Assembly: GCA_013215945.1 (NCBI GenBank)
Contig: JABSOM010000004.1
Span: forward strand, 62,001-126,000
Source of the DNA: Campylobacteraceae bacterium
GTDB taxonomy: Bacteria > Campylobacterota > Campylobacteria > Campylobacterales > Arcobacteraceae
Reading direction: 5' to 3'
DNA length: 64,000 nt
The notes beneath the pieces were generated by a model. That model was not told the origin of the DNA and did not search any database. It saw nothing but the letters and a program-made list of their open reading frames with translations. Made by a program: the position numbers and the translations under genes. Below are positions 36,779-45,113 of this stretch, in pieces (positions within the stretch are counted from its first letter, which is position 1; each line of letters opens with the position of its first letter).

Positions 36779-38311
36779 ATGTTTACATTAAATTTAGTAC
36801 CAGGAAAGTTAACGCTTCAAGACTTAAGAAGAGTAAAAAATGAGCAAACTTTTGTTACTTTAGACAAAAGTGCGCAAGCGAAAATAAAAGCAGCCAATCA
36901 AACTATTTTAGACATAGTAGAAAAAGACCAAACTGTTTATGGTGTAAATACGGGATTTGGTCTGCTTGCAAATACAAAAATTGCTAAAGAAGATTTAGAA
37001 GATTTGCAAGAAAGAATTGTATTATCACACAGTGCAGGAATTGGTGAATATATTTCAAATGCATCTGTACGTTTAATGATTTTATTAAAAATAAATTCTT
37101 TATCATTAGGCTTTTCAGGAATTAGATTAAAAGTGATTCAAGCGTTGATTGATTTAATTAATAAAGAGGTTTATCCTTGTGTTCCTAAAAAAGGTTCTGT
37201 AGGAGCTAGTGGCGATTTAGCACCCTTAGCACATATGGCGGCTATTTTATTAGGATATGGTTATGTTAGATATAAGAATGAAATACTTCCAGCAAAAGAA
37301 GGTTTAGAAAAAGCAGGCATGACTACAATTGTATTGGGAGCAAAAGAAGGTTTGGCTTTATTAAATGGGACACAACTCTCCACTGCTTTTGCCCTTGAAG
37401 GTTTATTTTATGCAGAAGATTTATTTGCAGCTGCAGTTGTTGCAGGCGCTATGACTACTGAAGCAGTATTAGGAAGTCGTTCTCCTTTTGATAAACGAGT
37501 GCATGAAATAAGAGGACATCAAACGCAAATTGATGCAGCTTCTATGTATGTGGATTTATTAGAAAAAGAAAGTGAGATTTCTTTAACACATGTAAATTGT
37601 GACCGTGTACAAGACCCCTATTCTATTAGATGTCAACCACAAGTAATGGGCGCTTGTTTATCTCAAATCAGAAACACAGCCCACACTTTATTAGTTGAGT
37701 CTAATGGGGTAACGGATAATCCTTTAATTTTTGTAGATGAAGGAGATGTAATTTCAGGTGGAAACTTTCATGCTGAACCTATTGCTTTTGCTAGTGATAA
37801 TTTAGCTTTAGCTATTGCAGAAATTGGAGCCTTAAGTGAAAGAAGAATGGCTTTATTAGTGGATAAACACTTAAGTCAATTACCTGCATTTTTAGTAAAT
37901 AATGGAGGTATCAACTCTGGTTTTATGATAGCCCAAGTTACTTGTGCCGCACTTGCTAGTGAAAATAAGTGTTTGGCTCATCCTTCAAGTGTGGATTCAC
38001 TTCCAACATCTGCAAATCAAGAAGATCATGTTTCTATGGCTACATATGCAGGAAGAAGATTAGCAGATATGGCTGAGAATACAGCTGGTATTGTAGGAAT
38101 TGAATTATTAGCAGCAGCTCAAGGTATGGATTTTAGAGCTCCTCATAAATCAACGAATAAAATAGAAGCTGCTAAAAAAATCATTAGAGAAGAAGTAAGT
38201 TTTTATGAGCAAGACAGATACTTTACCGATGATATAGAAAAAGCTATGGCCGTGGTTCGATCAGGAAAATACAATAATTTTATCAAAAGTGACTTAATGC
38301 CAAGTTTTTAA
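36779..38311 (+). CDS. hutH: histidine ammonia-lyase
   Basis: Deaminates L-histidine to urocanate, the first degradative step. 510 residues. The MIO-forming Ala-Ser-Gly is in [23 protein letters not shown] (near 141-150). VYGVNTGFG (about 56-64) and the [10 protein letters not shown] active-site block are present. Start 8 bp after hutU with RBS GGAG. The pathway products feed to glutamate through hutI and hutG. Confidence 0.96.
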   Translation: MFTLNLVPGKLTLQDLRRVKNEQTFVTLDKSAQAKIKAANQTILDIVEKDQTVYGVNTGFGLLANTKIAKEDLEDLQERIVLSHSAGIGEYISNASVRLMILLKINSLSLGFSGIRLKVIQALIDLINKEVYPCVPKKGSVGASGDLAPLAHMAAILLGYGYVRYKNEILPAKEGLEKAGMTTIVLGAKEGLALLNGTQLSTAFALEGLFYAEDLFAAAVVAGAMTTEAVLGSRSPFDKRVHEIRGHQTQIDAASMYVDLLEKESEISLTHVNCDRVQDPYSIRCQPQVMGACLSQIRNTAHTLLVESNGVTDNPLIFVDEGDVISGGNFHAEPIAFASDNLALAIAEIGALSERRMALLVDKHLSQLPAFLVNNGGINSGFMIAQVTCAALASENKCLAHPSSVDSLPTSANQEDHVSMATYAGRRLADMAENTAGIVGIELLAAAQGMDFRAPHKSTNKIEAAKKIIREEVSFYEQDRYFTDDIEKAMAVVRSGKYNNFIKSDLMPSF

Positions 38312-38323
38312 GTTTATGCATCT

Positions 38324-38348
38324 ACAAAGATGGTTTTTTACCATCTTT
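38324..38348. terminator. hairpin after hutH, before hutC
   Basis: Perfect CAAAGATGG / CCATCTTTG stem with a T-rich 7-base loop, 13 bp after the hutH stop and not followed by a T-run. Either a weak terminator or a structure limiting read-through into hutC. Confidence 0.6.
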
Positions 38349-38383
38349 GTGATAAAATAAATAAAAAATCTGTCAAGGCCCAC

Positions 38384-39103
38384 ATGAAACAACCTCTGTT
38401 TAAAATCATAAAAGAACATATTATAAAACAAATTCTAAACCATGAATACAAAGAGGGAGAAAAAATACCCACTGAAATGCAACTGCTTCAAGAATTTAAA
38501 ACAAGTAGGCCTACAGTTAATAAAGCTATTTCAGAATTAGTAATAGAAGGATATGTTGAACGTTTTGCTAGACTTGGAACGTTTGTAAAAAAACAAATAT
38601 CACAAAGTTCTATTTTGGATTTAAAAAACATCGCAGATGAAATCAAAGACAGAGGGAATAACTACTCAAATGTTTTACTTTGTTTAGAAGAAATTAAAGC
38701 AAATGAAGAGATATCAAAAATTTTACATGTTGTAAAAGATCAGAAAATATTTATTTCTAAAATAATTCATAAAGAAAATGATGTTCCCGTGCGTTTTGAT
38801 ATTCGTTATATTAAACCTTCTTGCGTACCACATTATATAGAACAAGATTTTACGAATACTACTCCTACTCAGTACTTACAAAAAGTATGTCCTATTGATA
38901 AAGTAGAAAATACCATTGAAGCCAAATTAGTAAATAAAACGATTCAAGAATATTTAGATATAAGTGAGTTTGAACCTTGTTTATTAATATCAAGAACGGT
39001 TACTTCAAATAACGAAATTGCCTCTTATTCAAAACTGTATTACCCAAGTTCACGTTATAAATTAAACTCATCCTGGGAAAATGCAAAACATACTTTTTTA
39101 TAA
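38384..39103 (+). CDS. hutC: HutC-type GntR-family repressor
   Basis: Regulator of histidine utilisation, 239 residues from ATG 38384 (MKQPLFKIIKEHI). An earlier in-frame start at 38330 lies inside the post-hutH hairpin and is rejected. Winged-helix domain at about 3-70, with EGEKIPTEMQLLQEF and TSRPTVNKAISELVIEGYVERFARLGTFV, then a UTRA ligand-binding domain at about 88-235, likely sensing urocanate as in HutC of Pseudomonas. Last gene of the hut locus. It is the obvious ligand for the two TTGTATTGACAA operators. Confidence 0.88.
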   Translation: MKQPLFKIIKEHIIKQILNHEYKEGEKIPTEMQLLQEFKTSRPTVNKAISELVIEGYVERFARLGTFVKKQISQSSILDLKNIADEIKDRGNNYSNVLLCLEEIKANEEISKILHVVKDQKIFISKIIHKENDVPVRFDIRYIKPSCVPHYIEQDFTNTTPTQYLQKVCPIDKVENTIEAKLVNKTIQEYLDISEFEPCLLISRTVTSNNEIASYSKLYYPSSRYKLNSSWENAKHTFL

Positions 39104-39116
39104 AAGTCCCATTTTT

Positions 39117-39299
39117 CTAAGGTTTTTTATTGTTATCATTTAAAAGTGTTTTTAATTTTTTAGAAATAAAATATAAAAATATTACAGATACTAAAATCAT
39201 CGCATCAAATTGAATATTGTTATAATCTTCATGTAAATACGATGATACCATACTTCCAAGTAAAAAAATAACGATAAAAATAACGATATTTTTAATCAT
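39117..39299 (-). CDS. small two-helix membrane protein downstream of the Zur-like gene
   Basis: 60 residues with two hydrophobic segments (about 4-20 and 32-46), a short polar loop SYLHEDYNNIQFD and a basic C-terminal tail. No family recognised. It overlaps the Fur-type repressor by 8 bp on the same strand, which argues for a real, co-transcribed gene. A cytoplasmic C terminus with many Lys fits the positive-inside rule. Confidence 0.5.
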   Translation of the reverse strand: MIKNIVIFIVIFLLGSMVSSYLHEDYNNIQFDAMILVSVIFLYFISKKLKTLLNDNNKKP

Positions 39300-39672
39300 T
39301 AAGTTCTTTCATACAGAATTGGCAAATACCTTTTATGATGACATTTTCAATTTTATATCCAGGTAAAGAGATATTGGATTTTTCACTTAAACATTCAATT
39401 TTAGAACAAGTTGAACAAACAAAATGAGAATGGGCATTTTTTTTAATTTCAAAATATCTTTTTTTATCATTGCTTTCAAAAGAATTAACAATGTTTTCTT
39501 CTTCAAATTTTGAAATATTTCTATAAAATGTGGCTTTGTCCATTAATAAGTTTTCTTTGATATCTTCATAAGACAGTGGTTTGGTGCTTTTTGCAAATAT
39601 TTCTAGAATTGCGACTCTTGCAGAGGTTAACTTTATATTTGTATTTAATACTAGTGCTTCAATATTTTTCAT
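39292..39672 (-). CDS. zur: Fur-family repressor, probably Zur
   Basis: 126 residues. N-terminal winged helix at about 8-75 (LTSARVAILEIFAKSTKPLSYEDI, DKATFYRNISKFEEENIV), then the dimerisation part with two CxxC zinc sites: CSTC (about 94-97) and CQFC. HSHFVCSTCSKIECL is the characteristic block. Its operator-like palindromes stand in front of its own gene and of two znu units, so a zinc-sensing role is inferred rather than iron or peroxide. Divergent from znuA with two operator copies between. Confidence 0.82.
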   Translation of the reverse strand: MKNIEALVLNTNIKLTSARVAILEIFAKSTKPLSYEDIKENLLMDKATFYRNISKFEEENIVNSFESNDKKRYFEIKKNAHSHFVCSTCSKIECLSEKSNISLPGYKIENVIIKGICQFCMKELND

Positions 39673-39697
39673 AAAGAATTATATCATAAATAACACT

Positions 39698-39712
39698 TGC
39701 AACTAAGTTGCA
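39698..39712. promoter_or_regulatory. Zur-box candidate 1
   Basis: TGCAACTAAGTTGCA, a perfect 7-1-7 palindrome in the zur-znuA spacer, 26 bp before the zur start. Confidence 0.78.
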
Positions 39713-39746
39713 TCAAAGCTAAGTTTTTATATTATTCACTTAACAA

Positions 39747-39761
39747 TGCATCTTAGTTGCA
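39747..39761. promoter_or_regulatory. Zur-box candidate 2
   Basis: TGCATCTTAGTTGCA, one base off the perfect 7-1-7 palindrome, 14 bp before the znuA GTG, so positioned to block its transcription. Confidence 0.72.
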
Positions 39762-39774
39762 AAAAAGGAAAAAA

Positions 39775-40650
39775 GTGAAAATATTTTTAATTTCAATATT
39801 TTTAATCATTCAAAGTTATGCTTATGAAGTAACAGTAAGTATCTTACCTCAAAAATATTTTGTAGAAAAAATAGCAAAAAATAAAGTAAATATCAATGTT
39901 ATGGTCAAACCCGGTTTCTCCCCAGCAACCTATGCACCAAGAACATCACAAATGAGAAAATTAAGTAAGTCCTCAATATATTTTTACATAGGCGTTCCTT
40001 TTGAAAATGCATGGTTAGATAAGTTTGCTTATTCAAATAAAAAAATGCTTATGATCGACTCTTCCAAAAACATTAAAAAATTAGAAATGCTTGCACATGA
40101 GCATCATGAAGAAGAACATGAAGAAAACCACGAAGAAGAAAATCATCATGAAGATGATGAAGAACACACGGGACTTGACCCTCATACATGGACAGACCCT
40201 TCTTTAGTAAAAATTCATGCAAAAAATATCTTAGAAGCATTGATTAAAGTAGATGAAAAAAACACTTCCTTTTATACAAAAAATTACAATTCTTTTATAG
40301 AAGAATTATCCTTACTTGATAATAAAATAAAAGATATTTTAAAAGATAAAAAAGAGAGTGCTTTTATGGTTTTTCATCCTTCATGGAGTTATTTTGCACG
40401 AGCCTATCATTTAGAGCAAATTGCAGTTGAGAAAGAAGGAAAAGAACCCAAAGTTAAAGAAATTATTGCTTTAGTAAAAGAAGCAAAAGAACATAAAATA
40501 AAAACACTTTTCGTAAGCCCTCAGTTCTCACAAAATGCAGCAAGAAAGATTGCAAAAGCAATTAATGGAACAGTACTTAGTGTAGATTCCCTAGCCTATA
40601 AATGGGATGAAAACTTACTAAATATCGCTAAAACCATCAAAAATCAATAA
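39775..40650 (+). CDS. znuA: ZnuA-type zinc-binding protein 1, lacking the first His ligand
   Basis: Periplasmic binding protein of a zinc ABC importer, 291 residues from GTG 39775, chosen because AAGGAA sits 9 bp upstream and the signal peptide (about 1-16) starts there; a TTG at 39757 inside the Zur box is rejected. A His/Glu-rich loop (HEHHEEEHEENHEEENHHEDDEEH) follows about residue 104. The usual first zinc ligand in DPHTYEP reads SPATYAP (A51). The second (LDPHTW), third (VFHPSWSYF) and the C-terminal Asp (SVDSLA) are kept. Start of a two-gene unit with the NicO-like gene. Confidence 0.85.
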   Translation: MKIFLISIFLIIQSYAYEVTVSILPQKYFVEKIAKNKVNINVMVKPGFSPATYAPRTSQMRKLSKSSIYFYIGVPFENAWLDKFAYSNKKMLMIDSSKNIKKLEMLAHEHHEEEHEENHEEENHHEDDEEHTGLDPHTWTDPSLVKIHAKNILEALIKVDEKNTSFYTKNYNSFIEELSLLDNKIKDILKDKKESAFMVFHPSWSYFARAYHLEQIAVEKEGKEPKVKEIIALVKEAKEHKIKTLFVSPQFSQNAARKIAKAINGTVLSVDSLAYKWDENLLNIAKTIKNQ

Positions 40651-40652
40651 AA

Positions 40653-42065
40653 ATGAAAAAAGTAATATTTCTCTTACTTTTTTTACAAGCTTTTCTTTTA
40701 TCTTGTGAGATTTGTGTTTTATCTACCCCTAAAACATCCGTTTTAGTAAACGTAGTCTCTAGTAAAACACATATACAAAAGATTGACTTTATCTGGATTG
40801 TATCAAAAGAATTCACCTCTAGTTTAAATCAAATTTATGATCAAAATACCAATAAAATATTGGATGAAAATGAGATAGAGAATATCTATAATGCTTTTAT
40901 TTCTTATGTTAGACCTAAAGATTATTTAACAAAAATTTTTTATTATGAAAATAAAGAAACAAAAGTACTTGAAAAAAACATCATCTTAGCCGATGATGTT
41001 TATATAAAGAATGAGCGTTTACACTTAAGTTATAGTATAGAACTAAAAAAAGAGATTAAAAATAATTATAAATTGGATATCGAAGTTTTTGATGAAAATC
41101 AATATTTTGACTTAAAAATAAGCAAAGAATATTCAAGTTTCAAACAAGTTAGTACAGAAAAAGAAAGTGATTTAAGTGGCATTCTTTTTACAATTTCTAC
41201 AAGAAATACAATCAAACCCCAAGTAGAAAATGAAGAAATAAAAATCACAGTAAATAAAGAAGAGAAAAAAGAACGTTCTTATCTGCAAAACTATTCTTTA
41301 AAAATCAAAAAATATTTACAAGATATAAAAGAAGGAAAAGACAATCTTGCTCTCGTATTTTTACTCTTTGTTTCTTTTATTTATGGAATAATTCATGCCA
41401 TTGGTCCAGGGCATGGAAAATCTTTAGCTTTTTCATATTTTTTAATTAATAAAACTTCTGTATCAAAAGCGTTTGCGATATCTCTAGCTACTGCTTTCAT
41501 TCATATTTTAGGAGCTTTTATTTTAGTATTGATTTCTGTTTTTATTTTAGATTCTTTTTTAAATTCGTTTGTAAATGACTCAATTTATATGCTTACTAAA
41601 ATCTCAGCAGTTTTAATTATTTTACTGGCTTTTTTTATACTTTATAATAAAATATACAAAAAATCTTGTTTTTGCAGGTCTTGTCAAACTCCCAAAAAAG
41701 AGAATAATCTTATACAGGCAAATGATTTTAATAAAATGTCATGGTCAAATGTAAAAATAGATAAACAACAAAAAAGCAAAACAAATAAACAAGAGCTATA
41801 TTTTGTATTAACAGCGGGATTAATACCCTGCCCAGGAACTGTTATTTTATTTATTTATGCTTTTGTATTAAAAACTTATTTTGCTGTAATCTTAGCTAGT
41901 ATTTTCATTTCTTTAGGAATGGGATTGGTTATTTTTGCCTCAGCTTTTATGGGCTTGGGATTCAAACAATTATCACATAATTCTCACAAAATATCCTCTG
42001 TTTTAGAGTATGTAGCAATTCTAGTAATGTTAATACTTGGAATAGTATTATACTTCTCATTTTAA
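40653..42065 (+). CDS. DUF1007-NicO (RcnA-type) membrane protein
   Basis: 470 residues. Signal/anchor at about 4-17, a DUF1007-like periplasmic domain (about 25-190), then a membrane domain (about 228-468) with NicO/RcnA-type segments HAIGPGHGKSLAFSYF, then IHILGAFILV and AGLIPCPGTVILF. NicO proteins usually export nickel or cobalt; here the gene is directly behind znuA, 3 bp away, and under the same operator, so a zinc-related transport role is suggested by context. About seven membrane helices. Confidence 0.8.
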   Translation: MKKVIFLLLFLQAFLLSCEICVLSTPKTSVLVNVVSSKTHIQKIDFIWIVSKEFTSSLNQIYDQNTNKILDENEIENIYNAFISYVRPKDYLTKIFYYENKETKVLEKNIILADDVYIKNERLHLSYSIELKKEIKNNYKLDIEVFDENQYFDLKISKEYSSFKQVSTEKESDLSGILFTISTRNTIKPQVENEEIKITVNKEEKKERSYLQNYSLKIKKYLQDIKEGKDNLALVFLLFVSFIYGIIHAIGPGHGKSLAFSYFLINKTSVSKAFAISLATAFIHILGAFILVLISVFILDSFLNSFVNDSIYMLTKISAVLIILLAFFILYNKIYKKSCFCRSCQTPKKENNLIQANDFNKMSWSNVKIDKQQKSKTNKQELYFVLTAGLIPCPGTVILFIYAFVLKTYFAVILASIFISLGMGLVIFASAFMGLGFKQLSHNSHKISSVLEYVAILVMLILGIVLYFSF

Positions 42066-42075
42066 TGTAAGTTTG

Positions 42076-42105
42076 TTTTGTAAGTAGTTAAATCTACTTA
42101 CAAAA
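42076..42105. terminator. bidirectional terminator between NicO-like gene and znuB
   Basis: 12-bp perfect stem TTTTGTAAGTAG / CTACTTACAAAA with a 6-base loop, between convergent stop codons. Confidence 0.8.
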
Positions 42106-42921
42106 CTATTTAAAAATTTTTGTATATATTTTTTCAACAATAATTTGTACAAACATACATAAAGATGAGATTAAGATGATAGAAGGACCTGAACTTAAAT
42201 CATAACTATAGGATACAAACAGACCTAATATTGTGAAAACAGAAGAAAAAGAAGCAGAATAAATCATCATTTCTAATAAAGAATTAGCAAATCTTGATGC
42301 TATATAAGTAGGAATACTTAAGAGTGCAATCACCAATATAAGTCCAACTATTTTAATAGCAATAACTATACTAATCGAAGCCATTAAAAGTATTATTGTA
42401 TAAAATACTCTTGTTCTTATTCCTCTTAACTTTGCATATGTTGTATCATATGAGACAGCCAGAATATCTCTGTAAAAACAACTCAAAATAATTAGTATTA
42501 CAAAAAGTATGCTTGACATAAAAATAATATCATCAGAACTAACGGCTAAAATAGACCCAAATAAATACGAAATCAAATCCGCATGATAACCAGGCGTAAT
42601 ATCAACTAATAAAATACCAAAAGACATTCCAAGAGCCCAAGTAAGACCAATAACGCTATCAAGTTTTTCTCTATTTTTATAAGTTAACATTGCAATAAAC
42701 AAAGTAACTACAATTGAAAATAAAGACGTAGTTAATAACATAGGAAGTGAAAAATAAATAGATAATCCAATTCCACCATAAGCACTATGTGCAATTCCTC
42801 CTGATAAAAATACCATTCTATTAACAACTATTAAGGAACCAATTATCCCAGAAATTATACTTATAATAAATCCTGAAATAAGCGCATTTTGAATAAAAGT
42901 ATATTCCAGAGCTTCTAACAT
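42106..42921 (-). CDS. znuB: zinc ABC transporter permease
   Basis: Membrane permease, 271 residues with about eight hydrophobic segments. Family features are GSLIVVNRMVFLSGGIAHSAYGGIG near 27-51 (the conserved Gly/Ala/His region of ABC-3 permeases) and GIRTRVFY. It overlaps znuC by 7 bp. Part of a znuA-znuC-znuB unit. Confidence 0.92.
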   Translation of the reverse strand: MLEALEYTFIQNALISGFIISIISGIIGSLIVVNRMVFLSGGIAHSAYGGIGLSIYFSLPMLLTTSLFSIVVTLFIAMLTYKNREKLDSVIGLTWALGMSFGILLVDITPGYHADLISYLFGSILAVSSDDIIFMSSILFVILIILSCFYRDILAVSYDTTYAKLRGIRTRVFYTIILLMASISIVIAIKIVGLILVIALLSIPTYIASRFANSLLEMMIYSASFSSVFTILGLFVSYSYDLSSGPSIILISSLCMFVQIIVEKIYTKIFK

Positions 42922-43664
42922 TTACATCTTCCTAACATTTGTAATAATTCAATTTCACAGGTATTTGAATTAAGATTGACAAACTCGTCTTTCATTTTAC
43001 CAAGGTCGTGAAAAGTGAGTTCTTTATTAATATAAACAGCTTTATTTGCATATTTTAAAACCAAAGCTAAATCATGGGAGATTACAATTATTGTGATTGT
43101 TTCATTTAATTTTTTTAGTATTTTATAGATTTGTTCACAGGCTAAAATATCTAAACTTGATGTTGGTTCATCTAATAAAATAATTTTAGCATTTCCAAAT
43201 AAAGCCCGTGCAATAAGAACTTTTTGTTTCTGTCCACCTGAAAGTTCTCCCATCTTTTTATTACAATAGTCTTGCATATTAACTTTTTTCAAAGCATTCA
43301 AAGCTTCTGTTTTTTCCTCTTTAGAATAAAAAAAGAATCTTTTTTTCATAGAATTTTGAGCCATCATAACAACTTCTAGTACCTTTATTGGAAAATGAGT
43401 ATTTACATTGGTATTTTGGGGAACATAAGCTATATTTTGTGTTTCTTTAAAAAGCTCCTTATTAAAAATATGGATAGAACCACCTTGAAGTTTTTCAATA
43501 CCCAAAATTAATTTAATCAAAGTACTTTTCCCTCCACCATTGGGGCCTAAAATTGTTAAAAAGTCTTTTTCTTTAACCTCAAGATTTATATTTTTTAATA
43601 CGAAATCTTGATCGTATTTAAAATATAAATCTTTAATATTTATTGCATTATTTATAGTCTGCAA
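42915..43664 (-). CDS. znuC: zinc ABC transporter ATPase
   Basis: 249 residues. Walker A GPNGGGKSTL (about 39-48), Q-loop VPQNTN, signature LSGGQKQK, Walker B KIILLDEPT and H-loop VISHD. It overlaps the znuA2 end by 17 bp and the znuB start by 7 bp. The C-terminal CKC end is unusual and may bind metal. Confidence 0.93.
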   Translation of the reverse strand: MQTINNAINIKDLYFKYDQDFVLKNINLEVKEKDFLTILGPNGGGKSTLIKLILGIEKLQGGSIHIFNKELFKETQNIAYVPQNTNVNTHFPIKVLEVVMMAQNSMKKRFFFYSKEEKTEALNALKKVNMQDYCNKKMGELSGGQKQKVLIARALFGNAKIILLDEPTSSLDILACEQIYKILKKLNETITIIVISHDLALVLKYANKAVYINKELTFHDLGKMKDEFVNLNSNTCEIELLQMLGRCKC

Positions 43665-44943
43665 TTGCTTTTGCCATATTAATTAGGTTTTCACTCCAGT
43701 TAGAAGCTAAAGGCGTTTCTTTTATAACTTGAATATTTAATTGATCTGCTATAGTTTTCGCACTTTTATCTGAAAATTCTTTTTGAGCAAAAATTGCATT
43801 TACATTTAGCTTTCTGGCTTCATCAATAATTCTTTTTAAGGTTTTTGGTTTTGGTTCTTTTCCTTCAATTTCAATAACAAATTGTTTTAATGAATAGTCT
43901 TTTGCAAAATATCCCCATGATGGATGAAAAACCATAAAGTTAGATGCTAATGGCAAGTCAAGGAAGATTTCTCTAATTTTATTATCAGTATATGAAATTT
44001 CATTTAAGAACTTAACATAATTCTTTTTGTAATATTCTTTATTTGTTGAATCCATTTTCACTAAAGCATTATAAATATTTTTTGCGATTAGTTTTACTCT
44101 AGAGGGACTGGTCCATATATGAGGGTCTTTATTTCCAGCATGATTATGCGCATCATGAGTAGCTGATTCAGGTTCTTGATGTATTGCTTCAATATCTGCG
44201 TTTTTATTATTTTTAAAAAAATGCGCATTATTTTCAAATTCACTAGGAAGATGTTGAGTAAATATTACATAATTTCCTTCTTTTTTAATCTCAATATTTA
44301 TTTTTGTGATATCTTTATTTTGATTAAATTCAATATCATATAAAGTGTTTATTTTATTTAATACCGTTAAATCATGTTTTACAAGTGCTTTTTCATTAGA
44401 GAATATTTTATTGGCTTTTTTTTCTAATTTTTCAATTCCTTTTTCACTCTTATCATCTGTTCTTAAAATTAGCATTTTCACTTTATCATCTGCATATTTT
44501 GAATCAATTTTTGCAAAACTCCATGTATATGTAGATTTTTTAAGATTAAATAAACCCGCCCATTCATAAGAATTTTCTTCTTCATGCAGAGCATGTTCAT
44601 TATGATGTTCGTTGTGTTTTGGCATTTGTATATAAGAAATCCCTTTAGTTATATCAATAACATTCATTTTTTTGTTTAGTTCAATAAACTTAGGTAACCA
44701 TACATTTTCAAATTCAATTCCGATTGGAAAATAAATATCTGCTTTTGAAACTTTAATCATTTGAGAAGGTTTTGGTTCATAGGTATGAGGATCAAAACCT
44801 GGTTTTACCATTGAAGTTACATTCACTTTATTTCCTCCAATTTTTTCAACAAATGTTTTTTGAGGCAAAATACTCACAACTACGTTTGTTTTAGCGTATG
44901 CAAACGTTGAGATTAACAATACTACTGTAATTATATTTTTCAT
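43648..44943 (-). CDS. znuA: ZnuA-type zinc-binding protein 2 with an inserted domain
   Basis: 431 residues from ATG 44943 (signal peptide to about 17, FAYAK); an earlier in-frame ATG at 44979 is less likely. First zinc ligand H53 in FDPHTYEP, second in DPHIWTSP (about 275) and third in VFHPSWGYF are all kept. Between ligands one and two sit a His-rich stretch (about 110-121), an inserted domain (about 126-244, starting YEWAGLF and with TWSFAKIDSKYADDKVKMLI), and another His-rich stretch (about 263-274). The insert is not from any domain I can name. Confidence 0.88.
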   Translation of the reverse strand: MKNIITVVLLISTFAYAKTNVVVSILPQKTFVEKIGGNKVNVTSMVKPGFDPHTYEPKPSQMIKVSKADIYFPIGIEFENVWLPKFIELNKKMNVIDITKGISYIQMPKHNEHHNEHALHEEENSYEWAGLFNLKKSTYTWSFAKIDSKYADDKVKMLILRTDDKSEKGIEKLEKKANKIFSNEKALVKHDLTVLNKINTLYDIEFNQNKDITKINIEIKKEGNYVIFTQHLPSEFENNAHFFKNNKNADIEAIHQEPESATHDAHNHAGNKDPHIWTSPSRVKLIAKNIYNALVKMDSTNKEYYKKNYVKFLNEISYTDNKIREIFLDLPLASNFMVFHPSWGYFAKDYSLKQFVIEIEGKEPKPKTLKRIIDEARKLNVNAIFAQKEFSDKSAKTIADQLNIQVIKETPLASNWSENLINMAKAIADYK

Positions 44944-44963
44944 AAAATTCCTTTTCTTTTTTT

Positions 44964-44978
44964 TGCAACTTAGTCGCA
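44964..44978. promoter_or_regulatory. Zur-box candidate 3
   Basis: TGCAACTTAGTCGCA, one mismatch from the 7-1-7 palindrome, 21 bp upstream of znuA2. Confidence 0.72.
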
Positions 44979-45009
44979 TATTTGGAAGAATAGCTACTTT
45001 TTTCTTTAA

Positions 45010-45024
45010 TGCAACTTAGTCGCA
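45010..45024. promoter_or_regulatory. Zur-box candidate 4
   Basis: TGCAACTTAGTCGCA, identical to candidate 3 and 46 bp away, in the znuA2 / ribA-like spacer. Confidence 0.72.
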
Positions 45025-45076
45025 AAAATATTCTGTTTTAATTTATTTTTCAGCAATAATGTTTTATCATTACATA

Positions 45077-45091
45077 TGCAACTAAGTTGCA
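45077..45091. promoter_or_regulatory. Zur-box candidate 5
   Basis: TGCAACTAAGTTGCA, a perfect palindrome identical to candidate 1, 22 bp before the ribA-like ATG. Confidence 0.78.
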
Positions 45092-45113
45092 AATAAATAT
45101 TAGAAGCATAAAT

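Noticed and set aside
39760-40140. Poly-His/Glu stretches in ZnuA as repeat expansion
   Set aside because: His/acidic loops are normal in ZnuA proteins and are part of metal binding.
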